A stretch of 64,000 nt of DNA from Flavobacteriales bacterium (GTDB lineage Bacteria > Bacteroidota > Bacteroidia > CAIKAF01): the NCBI GenBank assembly GCA_025451235.1, contig JANWKT010000008.1, positions 372,001-436,000 on the forward strand, in the 5' to 3' direction. This document shows, one piece after another, positions 8,817-16,972 of this stretch; position 1 is the first letter of the stretch; the number at the start of each line of letters is the position of its first letter. The translations under genes were made by a program, and so were the position numbers. The notes under the pieces are model-generated. The model made no database searches. It was given only the letters and a program-made list of their open reading frames with translations, and had not been told where the DNA came from.

Positions 8817-10466
8817 ATGGCAGGTGGTAAATTAACCGCACGGCAGAAGATGATTAACATGATGTACCTCGTGTTAACAGCCCTTTTGGCCTTAAATATA
8901 TCAAAAGAAGTATTGCACGCCTTCGTGGTAGTAAACATTGGTTTATTGCAACAAAAGGCCAATATTGAACAGAAAAATGCGGCTACGATCGATGAGTTTC
9001 AGAATCAGGTAACCATTGCTAAAAATGATCAAAAAATAGCAGGTTATCGTGATGAGGCTTTGGAAGTAGCTAAACTGTCTAAAGAACTGAATGAGTATAT
9101 CGAGCAGATGAAAATTCAGATGGTAATGGCTACTGACGCCGTGGATGAAACCAAGGCTAAAGAAAGAGTTGAAAATCCCTTCAAAGTAGAACGAAAGGAT
9201 GATTACGATAGAACAACCAATTTCTTTGGTACCAGTGAAGCTCCCGGTGATAAAGGTAAAGCAGCTGAATTAAAAGGCAAATTAATAGAGTATAAAAAGC
9301 AATTGCTTTCTCATGTTAAAACACAAAACGCCAAAAAGAAAGCAGATGTGGAGAAAAACCTCTCTATTTTGAACCTTGATGTTCCAAAAGAAGAAGAGCA
9401 TAAAGGAAGCGAAACGCAAAGTAGCTGGGAAATGTTCTACTTCTACCACCAGCCACAATCAGCGGCCTTGGTGGAGCTTACCAAATGGCAAAACATTGTT
9501 CGTGGTGCTGAATCAGAAATCCTGACCTATTTATATGATCAGATCTCTGCTACTGCATTTAAGTTTGATGCTGTATTAGCAGCCATCATTCCAAAATCGA
9601 ACTTTGTTACTTCTGGTTCCATGTTCGAAGCAGATGTGTTTTTAGCAGCCTATTCCTCTTCTGTTAAACCTAAGATCGTTTATGGTACTTCAGTCGATTC
9701 TGCTACAGGTAATGTGGCAGGTGGCCAGGAGCTTACCCCGGATAAATTTACCGCTGATGGTAGAGGTCATATCTCTGTTCCTGCTTCAGGAGCGGGAGAA
9801 AGAACATGCGAAGGTATGATCACGATGACCCATCCAGTTACTGGTAAAGAAGACCATTATCCTTTCAGAACGAAATATAATGTAGCGCCTCCTTCTGCTA
9901 CTGTTTCTGCAACCAAAATGAACGTAATGTATCGTGGTTTGGACAATCCTATCGAGGTATCAGTACCTGGAGTTGCACCAAATAACATCAGCGTTAACAT
10001 TTCTGGTGGATCCATGAGCGGAGGTAACGGAAAATATATTGTAAAACCAGGTGCTGGAAAAGAGATCACCATTTCAGTGGGTGCAAAAAGTGTAGATGGC
10101 AAGTCCACCAGCATGGGATCTTATAAATTCAGGGTAAAATCTGTACCAACTCCTTTAATTACTTGGGCTGGTCAGAAAACCGGTGGAAAAGTAGCTGCTT
10201 CTGCAGCCAGTGGAAACCCGCTGATCCCTAAAATGGAAGACTTTGACTTCGATGTATATTCTGTGATCAACTCCTTTAGTATTGCCTTTAGTTTAAATGG
10301 ATCTTACTTCGCTAAAAATGGAGTAAATGGTAATCAAATACCAAATGATATTTCCAGCAAGATTAGGACATTACCGAAGGGAACTAAAATTTATTTCGAT
10401 GACATTAAAATAACTGTACCAGGCGGTGAGAGAAGGACTTCGTCAGCAGTATTTAGCATCCAATAA
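8817..10466 (+). CDS. gldM: Type IX secretion/gliding motor protein GldM
   Basis: 549 aa. A short N-terminal stretch with Arg9 (LTARQK) leads into one transmembrane helix (about 13-28) that pairs with GldL. The large periplasmic part holds the four known domains (D1-D4): helical D1 (NIGLLQQKANIEQ, AKERVENPF, NFFGTSEAPG), then the beta domains starting around GSMFEADVFLAAY and HPVTGKEDHYPF, with D3/D4 from about residue 355 (ATVSATKMNVMYRGLDNPI). It transmits motor rotation across the periplasm to the GldK/GldN ring. A shortened paralogue lies at 29351-30427. Confidence 0.96.
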   Translation: MAGGKLTARQKMINMMYLVLTALLALNISKEVLHAFVVVNIGLLQQKANIEQKNAATIDEFQNQVTIAKNDQKIAGYRDEALEVAKLSKELNEYIEQMKIQMVMATDAVDETKAKERVENPFKVERKDDYDRTTNFFGTSEAPGDKGKAAELKGKLIEYKKQLLSHVKTQNAKKKADVEKNLSILNLDVPKEEEHKGSETQSSWEMFYFYHQPQSAALVELTKWQNIVRGAESEILTYLYDQISATAFKFDAVLAAIIPKSNFVTSGSMFEADVFLAAYSSSVKPKIVYGTSVDSATGNVAGGQELTPDKFTADGRGHISVPASGAGERTCEGMITMTHPVTGKEDHYPFRTKYNVAPPSATVSATKMNVMYRGLDNPIEVSVPGVAPNNISVNISGGSMSGGNGKYIVKPGAGKEITISVGAKSVDGKSTSMGSYKFRVKSVPTPLITWAGQKTGGKVAASAASGNPLIPKMEDFDFDVYSVINSFSIAFSLNGSYFAKNGVNGNQIPNDISSKIRTLPKGTKIYFDDIKITVPGGERRTSSAVFSIQ

Positions 10467-10486
10467 AAACTTAATTTGCCAAAAAC

Positions 10487-11368
10487 ATGAAACAACTAAT
10501 CATCATTTTCAGCTTAGCCCTCACAGGTTTGATCAATGTATCAAGCTTTGCGCAGGGAGGTGGAATTGTATTGAATCCTGATACCCCTCGTGATGGGTAT
10601 TATGATAAGATACATTATCCAAGCCGCAGGGTAGTTCCTTATCCATACTTAAGGGAAGCCGATGTAATGTGGACCCGCAGAGTATGGAGAATCATCGACC
10701 TGAGAGAAAAAATCAATCAGCCGATGTATTATCCTACCAGGCCTACTAACTTGCGTAAAAACCTCATCTACATTTTACAGGAAGCCGTTATCGGTGGCGA
10801 AAAACCAGCGATGATCAAAGGTTATGATCCTTTTAATGGGGATGACTTCAAAGTTGAAATGACAGTGGCTGAAATCAAAGGTATCGGTGCAAGTGTCGAT
10901 TCAGGTAAAGTTACCCGTCCATACCCACCTTATGATGAGTTTGACACGGTATATACTACTGACTTCGACCCAGCCAATGTAAAGCAATACAGGGTAAAGG
11001 AAGACTGGTATTTCGATAAGCAACGTTCTATAATGGAACCACGTATTTTAGGTATTTGCCCACGGATGGCAGTGTACGATAAAAATACAGGCGAATTTCG
11101 TGATTACCAGGATATGTATTGGTTATACTTCCCTGAAGTACGTAAAGTACTTGTAAATGAGGAAGTGTACAATCCATATAACTTCGGTGCCCGTATTACT
11201 TATGATGATTTGTTCATGAAACGAATGTTTAACAGCCTTATTTATAAAGTGGATAATACCTACGATCGTCGTATTGAAGAATACGTGAAAGGTATTGATG
11301 CCTTGTTGGAGGCAGAAAATATCAAAGACATTATATTCAAGTTCGAACATGATGTCTGGGAGCAATAA
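10487..11368 (+). CDS. gldN: Type IX secretion/gliding protein GldN
   Basis: 293 aa secreted protein with signal MKQLIIIFSLALTGLINVSSFAQ. It shows the GldN/PorN signatures YLREADVMWTRRVWRIIDLR, YDPFNGDDFKVEMT, EDWYFDKQRS, RILGICPRMAVYDKNTGEF and DLFMKRMFNSLIYKVDN. GldN binds GldK to form the periplasmic ring and contacts GldM. It is 20 bp after gldM and followed within 20 bp by a strong hairpin terminator, which marks the end of this operon. Only the first 40 residues differ strongly from the second copy downstream. Confidence 0.96.
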   Translation: MKQLIIIFSLALTGLINVSSFAQGGGIVLNPDTPRDGYYDKIHYPSRRVVPYPYLREADVMWTRRVWRIIDLREKINQPMYYPTRPTNLRKNLIYILQEAVIGGEKPAMIKGYDPFNGDDFKVEMTVAEIKGIGASVDSGKVTRPYPPYDEFDTVYTTDFDPANVKQYRVKEDWYFDKQRSIMEPRILGICPRMAVYDKNTGEFRDYQDMYWLYFPEVRKVLVNEEVYNPYNFGARITYDDLFMKRMFNSLIYKVDNTYDRRIEEYVKGIDALLEAENIKDIIFKFEHDVWEQ

Positions 11369-11388
11369 TCCTAAAATCACTTAACGCT

Positions 11389-11422
11389 AAAAGCCGTCCC
11401 GTTTAAAACAGGACGGCTTTTT
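11389..11422 (+). terminator. rho-independent terminator after gldN
   Basis: AAAAGCCGTCC (11389-11399) pairs perfectly with GGACGGCTTTT (11411-11421), with further T residues after it. It ends the gldKLMN transcript and separates it from the second gldN copy. Confidence 0.88.
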
Positions 11423-11488
11423 AGTTTAACAACATTCGGATAATTTATTGACCCATTTTTTCGTTTTATAGGTTCAACTCACCAAAAT

Positions 11489-12313
11489 ATGAAACGACTG
11501 ATTTTATTTATCAGCACGGGTATTCTTCTTTTGCCCTCTCTCTATGCACAACCTGTTCTACTCCCCGGCCGACGGCTGGTTCCTTATGCCTATATCCGTG
11601 AGGCCGACGTCATGTGGTCAAAAAGGATATGGAGGATCATTGACCTCCGCGAGAAACTCAACCAAACCATGTATTATCCCCTTCAACCCAACAACCTTCG
11701 GAAAAGCCTTATTTATGTATTGCAGGAGGCCGTGATCGGAGGAGAGCAGCCACCGATGATCAAAGCATATGATCCTTTTAATGGAGATGATTTTAAAGTG
11801 GAAATGACCGTTGCAGAGCTCAAGAGCATTGGATCCAGTTTGGATTCGGGTAAGGTAACCCGACCTTATCCTCCCTATGATGAAATTGATACAGTATATG
11901 CCACCGATTTTGACCCTGCCAATGTAAAACAATACCGGATCAAGGAAGATTGGTACTTCGATATGAAGCGATCGGTGATGGAGCCCCGCATTTTAGGTAT
12001 CTGTCCACGGATGGCGGTATATGATAAAAATACCGGAGAGTTCAGGGATTATATGGATATGTATTGGTTATACTTCCCAGAAGTTCGAAAAGTGCTGCTG
12101 GATGTACGGGTATATAACCCCTACAATTTGGCGTCTACTATTACGTATGATGACCTGTTTATGAAAAGGATGTTCAGCAGCCTTATCTATAAGGTTGATA
12201 ATAATTACGATCGGCGGATCGAAGAATATGTAAAAGGGATCGATGCTTTGTTAGAAGCGGAAAGTATCAAAGACATGATCTTTAAATTTGAACATGATGT
12301 TTGGGAGCAATAG
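11489..12313 (+). CDS. GldN paralogue (GldO-like)
   Basis: 274 aa, with signal peptide ending near LLPSLYAQ. From YIREADVMWSKRIWRIIDLR to the C terminus it follows the preceding GldN almost residue for residue, including AYDPFNGDDFKVEMT, ILGICPRMAVYDKNTGEF and DLFMKRMFSSLIYKVDN. The mature N terminus is shorter by about 20 residues. In Flavobacterium johnsoniae gldN is likewise followed by a paralogue, gldO, with partly redundant function; whether this pair is the same duplication or an independent one cannot be told here. A terminator separates it from gldN, so it may be expressed separately. Confidence 0.92.
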   Translation: MKRLILFISTGILLLPSLYAQPVLLPGRRLVPYAYIREADVMWSKRIWRIIDLREKLNQTMYYPLQPNNLRKSLIYVLQEAVIGGEQPPMIKAYDPFNGDDFKVEMTVAELKSIGSSLDSGKVTRPYPPYDEIDTVYATDFDPANVKQYRIKEDWYFDMKRSVMEPRILGICPRMAVYDKNTGEFRDYMDMYWLYFPEVRKVLLDVRVYNPYNLASTITYDDLFMKRMFSSLIYKVDNNYDRRIEEYVKGIDALLEAESIKDMIFKFEHDVWEQ

Positions 12314-12320
12314 GCTTTTT

Positions 12321-12506
12321 ATGGCACCTACGCTACGGTCGTTCTGGTGGCGCAGCGTTTCACGGCTGCTTCCCTCATGCGGCCTGCTCCGGGCTCGCTG
12401 TTCGCTCGGCCTTTACCAATTGGCAATATGCAATAAACAATAGGCAACGCCATGCCGGCGTAAGCTTTGCTTATTGCATATTGTCCATTGCTAATTGGTA
12501 AAGGGC
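12321..12506. repeat. GC-rich block plus word-repeat inverted repeat
   Basis: A GC-rich stretch (about 12321-12410) precedes an inverted repeat whose outer arms CTTTACCAATT (12411-12421) and AATTGGTAAAG (12493-12503) and inner arms CAATATGCAATAA (12424-12436) and TTATTGCATATTG (12471-12483) are perfect. The right arm carries one extra copy of a 7-9-nt GCAAT word. It lies between the convergent second gldN copy and asd, so it may act as a two-way terminator. No gene fits here. Confidence 0.7.
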
Positions 12507-12535
12507 CAGACCCTTCGCAGCGCTGGTGCATTTGC

Positions 12536-13525
12536 CTATACCAATTGTTTCTCCACCAAATATTCAGCGATCTGCACAGCATTCGTGGCTGCACCTTTAC
12601 GTAAATTATCAGCAACGATCCACATATTTACCGTATTGGGTTGTGACTCATCTCTTCTGATGCGACCCACAAAAATTTCATCCCGTCCATGTGAATCGAT
12701 CGGCATTGGATATACCTGATTGGAAGGGTCATCTTTTACAATCACTCCTGGAACGGCAGACAATATATTGCGGATATCTGTTAGTGTATAATCTTTTTCG
12801 AATTCAATGTTCACTGCTTCCGAATGTCCACCTATTACCGGAATCCTAACAGTGGTGCTCGTTAACCGGATAGAATCATCTCCCAGGATCTTCTTGGTTT
12901 CATTTACCATCTTCATTTCTTCTTTGGTATAACCATTTTCCAGAAAGACATCGATTTGCGGAATTACATTCAGATCAATGGGGTATTTATAAGCCATTTC
13001 CCCTTTTATACCTTTTCGTTCATTCATGAGCTGGTCAACCGCTTTCACACCGGTTCCTGTAACTGATTGATAGGTAGATACTACCACTCTTTTTATGGAA
13101 TATTTTTTATGTAGAGGTTCCAATATCACCACCATTTGTATCGTGCTGCAATTGGGGTTGGCAATGATCTTATCATCCTTCGTCAATACATGGGCATTTA
13201 CTTCAGGGACCACTAATTTTTTAGCAGGATCCATTCTCCAGGCACTCGAATTATCTATTACTGTGATCCCTGCATCCGCAAATGCCGGGGCCCACTCCAA
13301 TGATGTACTGCCACCTGCTGAAAATAAGGCAATCGAAGGTTTGGCTTCAATGGCTTGTTGCATAGAATGTATTGTATATTCCTTTCCCTTAAAGCTGATC
13401 TTCTTACCTACGGATCTTTCACTGGCTACCGGAATAAGTTCGGTAACGGGAAAATTCCTTTCTTCCAAAACTTTAAGCATTTCAGTACCTACCAGTCCGG
13501 TAGCACCAACAACCGCTATTTTCAT
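12536..13525 (-). CDS. asd: Aspartate-semialdehyde dehydrogenase
   Basis: 329 aa. Reduces aspartyl-4-phosphate with NADPH, the branch step to lysine/diaminopimelate, threonine and methionine. The N terminus MKIAVVGATGLVGTEMLKVL is the NADP-binding glycine-rich loop. NPNCSTIQM carries the catalytic cysteine and RIPVIGGHSEAV the catalytic histidine. SAGGSTSLEWAP is the usual phosphate-binding segment. Length is normal. A TAnnTTTG element sits about 20 bases upstream of the start. Another step of the same pathway, dapB, lies elsewhere in the window and is not in this operon. Confidence 0.96.
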   Translation of the reverse strand: MKIAVVGATGLVGTEMLKVLEERNFPVTELIPVASERSVGKKISFKGKEYTIHSMQQAIEAKPSIALFSAGGSTSLEWAPAFADAGITVIDNSSAWRMDPAKKLVVPEVNAHVLTKDDKIIANPNCSTIQMVVILEPLHKKYSIKRVVVSTYQSVTGTGVKAVDQLMNERKGIKGEMAYKYPIDLNVIPQIDVFLENGYTKEEMKMVNETKKILGDDSIRLTSTTVRIPVIGGHSEAVNIEFEKDYTLTDIRNILSAVPGVIVKDDPSNQVYPMPIDSHGRDEIFVGRIRRDESQPNTVNMWIVADNLRKGAATNAVQIAEYLVEKQLV

Positions 13526-13543
13526 AATGATAATTTAATAGCA

Positions 13544-13551
13544 CAAAAGTA
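13544..13551 (-). promoter_or_regulatory. -7 promoter element for asd
   Basis: Read on the minus strand this is TACTTTTG, a perfect TAnnTTTG Bacteroidota -7 element, 18 bases before the asd start codon. No TTG is seen at the -33 spacing, so the assignment rests on the -7 box and its position. Confidence 0.5.
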
Positions 13552-13606
13552 AACCTTTACCGGTTCTATGGATATTTTTTTTAATTTTAATCGTTCAGAA
13601 CCTATC

Positions 13607-16600
13607 ATGGATAGAGTTACCAACCTCATATCTTTCATACTGCTGATCTTGATCAGTAACCATAGCTTTGGCCAGGTAAATGATAATTTTACCGATGGGA
13701 ACTATACAGCCAATCCAACCTGGAAGGGTGATAATTCAAAATTTACGGTGAATCCCTCCTTTGAATTATGGTTGAATGCACCTGTGGTTACAGATGTGGC
13801 TTTTTTAAGCACACCTTCCTCTTCCATGGTCAATGCCGAATGGCAATTTTATTCCAGGATGGACTTTAATCCCTCTTCTGCCAACTTTTGCAGGTTCTAC
13901 CTGGTAAGCGACCAAAGCAATTTTAACTCTACCCTTACCAACGGCTATTTTGTAGAATTGGGAAGAGTAAATGATGAAATTAGTTTATACAGACAAGAAG
14001 GTACCACACTTACCAAGATCATTGATGGACCCGATAATATGCTCAACCTGGTTGCCTGTACCACCCGGGTTAAAGTAACCCGGACCGGAAACCTCTGGGA
14101 GCTATTAGCTGATCCTACCGGAGGTACCAGCTTTGTTTCACTGGGTACTTTTCTTGACGGTACCATTACAGAAACCTTTTTTTTAGGAGCATACTGCAAA
14201 TATACAAGTACCCGATCAGATAAATTTTTCTTCGATGATATCATTGCCACCGGAACCGATTGGACCGATGTGGTTGCACCTAATATTACGGGTCACCAGG
14301 TAGCCGGTAATATATTGACCATTCAACTGAACGAACCGGTGCTGAGTTCTGACCTTACACCCGTTAATTTTTCACTTGATAATGGGCTGAATGTGGTAAG
14401 TGTGGTAGAAGATAGCCTGGATGCAAAAAAATTGACCATTACGGCTAGCGGGAATTTTTTGGTGGATGTATTGTATCATTTATCCATTACCAGCTTGAAC
14501 GATCTCAACGGAAACACATCAACAGCGATTAATTATCCGTTCATTATTCATATAGCTTCTCCAGGAGAAATAGTGATCAACGAATTCATGGCAGATCCAA
14601 GCCCGCAAATAGGATTACCGAATGCAGAATACATCGAACTCAGAAATAATTCCATGTATCCAGTTGATTTATTTCAATGGACCTTCCATGTAGGTGCTAC
14701 TATTAAAACACTTCCTTCACATACAATAGCTCCGGGAGGTTTTGTATTGATCGCTGATGTGAATGATACGGCCTCATTTAGCAACACTATAGAGAAGATA
14801 GGGATCAGTTCATTTCCAGGACTCAACAATAGTGGAACCAATATAGAATTATATGATTCAGCCAATACATGGATGGATCATATCAACTACGATCTTAGTT
14901 GGTATCACGATGCGGCCAAGGATGACGGAGGATATTCCATTGAGCGAATCAATCCTGAGGAGTTCTGTGTTCAAAGCTATAACTGGAAAGCGTCGAATGA
15001 TCTCAACGGAGGAACTCCCGGATCTGAAAATTCTGTTTATGACACCACTTTGATCGCTGTTGGGGTGAACTATTTTTGGATCGACTCCACTCATCTCTTA
15101 ATTACCTTCAACCAATTAATGGATACCACTGGTTTTATAACCGCCAATTTCAATTTGCAAAATCTTACCGGGGTTCAAATCCTTGCTGAAGACTCTTGCA
15201 TCCTCATTCTAAGTGCACCGTTAGCTCCAAATACTTCTTACACACTTACGATTGATTCGGTGATAACCGATTGCAATAATCTCAATCTTCCTGCACCCAT
15301 CGTGGTGGATGTGGTGAATTATTTTCCTCAGCTTTTTGATCTGTTGATCCATGAATTGATGATCGACGAAACTCCATCTATCATGCTTCCTGTGTCGGAG
15401 TATATCGAGGTCTATAACACCAAATCATTTCCTATCAATACAACAGGATGGAACCTGGTAGTAAATGGAGATGTGTATGTGCTGGGGAATTATTTTATTC
15501 CGGCAGATAGTTTTATTGTATTGGTGCATGAGAACAATGTAAATTTATTCTCTGGAGTCAATATTGCCGGCATCCCTTCCTTTGGAGGAATGACCAATGA
15601 GTCGGGCATGGTTGAACTTTATCATTCCAACGGTTCTTTGTTGCATGCCACTCCCTATGATATATCTTATTACGATATTGCCGGAAAGGATGATGGGGGA
15701 TGGTCGCTTGAAATGGTTGATCCTACGAAACCTTGTTTAAGAAATGCCAATTGGACTGCCTCTCAGGATCCAGCAGGTGGATCACCTGGGAGACGAAATT
15801 CTTATTCCGTTATTGTAAACGATTTGATAAAACCACATGCATTGAAAACCGGATTGGGGGGAATGGATACTGTTTTTGTTTACTTCGATGAAGGGATCTT
15901 ACCATCCAGCTTCGATACCACCGATATTGTATTATCAGGAGGGATGAACTTAACAGGCTTGGCATGGGAATCCCCCTTACTGGATAAATATTGGATCCAT
16001 TTACAGGATTCTATTCAAATGGATTCTCTTTATTTCATAAGTCTTCAAGGACTTACTGATTGTGAAGGAAACCTGATCATTGCAGATTCTTTACCTTTTT
16101 CATTTCCGATATTCCCCAACAATTTCGATGTGATCATCAATGAAATATTATCGGACCCAACTACGAATTGTATAGATTATGTTGAAATATATAACCGGGG
16201 TAGTAAGGCGATAGATCTTTCTCAAATGATCATAGGGGAGGGGGATACCAGTTCGTATATTTTAACCAGTTATACTCCTGTATTTTCTCAAAGTTTATTA
16301 TTACATCCGGGTGAATACCTTTATATCTCCGAAGACCACGAAAAAGTAATGAGTTGCTATCCTACTGTAGACAGTACCAGCTATTGGGACATTAGTTATC
16401 TACCGGATTTTACCAATACTTCGGGAGTTGTGGGTATATCTACCTTCAACCAGCAGTGGATCGATATGTTTGCTTATAATGATGGAATGCATTTTAGTGC
16501 ATTAGGTTCAACAGATGGAGTTTCGCTAGAAAGACTTGATCCAAATGCACCTACTCAAAATCCCATGAACTGGCATTCTGCAGCATCTACTGTTGGATAT

Positions 16601-16966
16601 GGTACTCCCGGAAATAAGAATTCTCAGTTTTCACCTGATATTATCATCAGCGATGATTTTACTATTGACCCTGAGGTTTTTTCGCCCGACAATGATGGAT
16701 ATAAAGACTATGTAACCATTTATTATCAATTAGCCTCCGCTGGTTATGTGGCTACCCTCAGGATCTTCGATCAGACTGGAAGATTGGAGAAAGTATTGGT
16801 GAACAATGAAACCCTGGGCACCTCAGGAAGTTTTGTATGGGATGGAACCGATGAAAAGGGAGGAAAAGTAAATGTGGGAATTCATATCATTTATTTTGAA
16901 CTGATAGGAACGGCTGGCGAGATACTTCATTTTAAGAAACCGGTGGTAGTTGGAACCAAATTATAA
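13607..16966 (+). CDS. Large secreted lamin-tail-domain surface protein
   Basis: About 1119 aa with signal MDRVTNLISFILLILISN..SFGQ. After an N-terminal lectin-like region, the protein alternates Ig-like SbsA modules (NEPVLSSDLTPVNFSL; NQLMDTTGFITANF; DEGILPSSFDTTDIVL) with three lamin-tail domains opening IVINEFMADP, LLIHELMIDE and VIINEILSDP, each followed by a YIEL/YIEV/YVEI strand. The C terminus (FSPDNDGYKDYVTIYY to HIIYFELIG) is a FlgD/CHU_C-type Ig domain used as a T9SS cargo tail. Likely exported by the type IX system and kept on the surface. The start at 13607 is chosen over 13568 because the signal peptide begins there. Convergent with the next gene, 6 bp apart. Confidence 0.85.
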   Translation: MDRVTNLISFILLILISNHSFGQVNDNFTDGNYTANPTWKGDNSKFTVNPSFELWLNAPVVTDVAFLSTPSSSMVNAEWQFYSRMDFNPSSANFCRFYLVSDQSNFNSTLTNGYFVELGRVNDEISLYRQEGTTLTKIIDGPDNMLNLVACTTRVKVTRTGNLWELLADPTGGTSFVSLGTFLDGTITETFFLGAYCKYTSTRSDKFFFDDIIATGTDWTDVVAPNITGHQVAGNILTIQLNEPVLSSDLTPVNFSLDNGLNVVSVVEDSLDAKKLTITASGNFLVDVLYHLSITSLNDLNGNTSTAINYPFIIHIASPGEIVINEFMADPSPQIGLPNAEYIELRNNSMYPVDLFQWTFHVGATIKTLPSHTIAPGGFVLIADVNDTASFSNTIEKIGISSFPGLNNSGTNIELYDSANTWMDHINYDLSWYHDAAKDDGGYSIERINPEEFCVQSYNWKASNDLNGGTPGSENSVYDTTLIAVGVNYFWIDSTHLLITFNQLMDTTGFITANFNLQNLTGVQILAEDSCILILSAPLAPNTSYTLTIDSVITDCNNLNLPAPIVVDVVNYFPQLFDLLIHELMIDETPSIMLPVSEYIEVYNTKSFPINTTGWNLVVNGDVYVLGNYFIPADSFIVLVHENNVNLFSGVNIAGIPSFGGMTNESGMVELYHSNGSLLHATPYDISYYDIAGKDDGGWSLEMVDPTKPCLRNANWTASQDPAGGSPGRRNSYSVIVNDLIKPHALKTGLGGMDTVFVYFDEGILPSSFDTTDIVLSGGMNLTGLAWESPLLDKYWIHLQDSIQMDSLYFISLQGLTDCEGNLIIADSLPFSFPIFPNNFDVIINEILSDPTTNCIDYVEIYNRGSKAIDLSQMIIGEGDTSSYILTSYTPVFSQSLLLHPGEYLYISEDHEKVMSCYPTVDSTSYWDISYLPDFTNTSGVVGISTFNQQWIDMFAYNDGMHFSALGSTDGVSLERLDPNAPTQNPMNWHSAASTVGYGTPGNKNSQFSPDIIISDDFTIDPEVFSPDNDGYKDYVTIYYQLASAGYVATLRIFDQTGRLEKVLVNNETLGTSGSFVWDGTDEKGGKVNVGIHIIYFELIGTAGEILHFKKPVVVGTKL

Positions 16967-16972
16967 AGCCTC

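Noticed and set aside
12301-12501. Open frame across the GC-rich block and palindrome
   Set aside because: It overlaps the inverted repeat, has no recognisable protein pattern and lies between two convergent genes.
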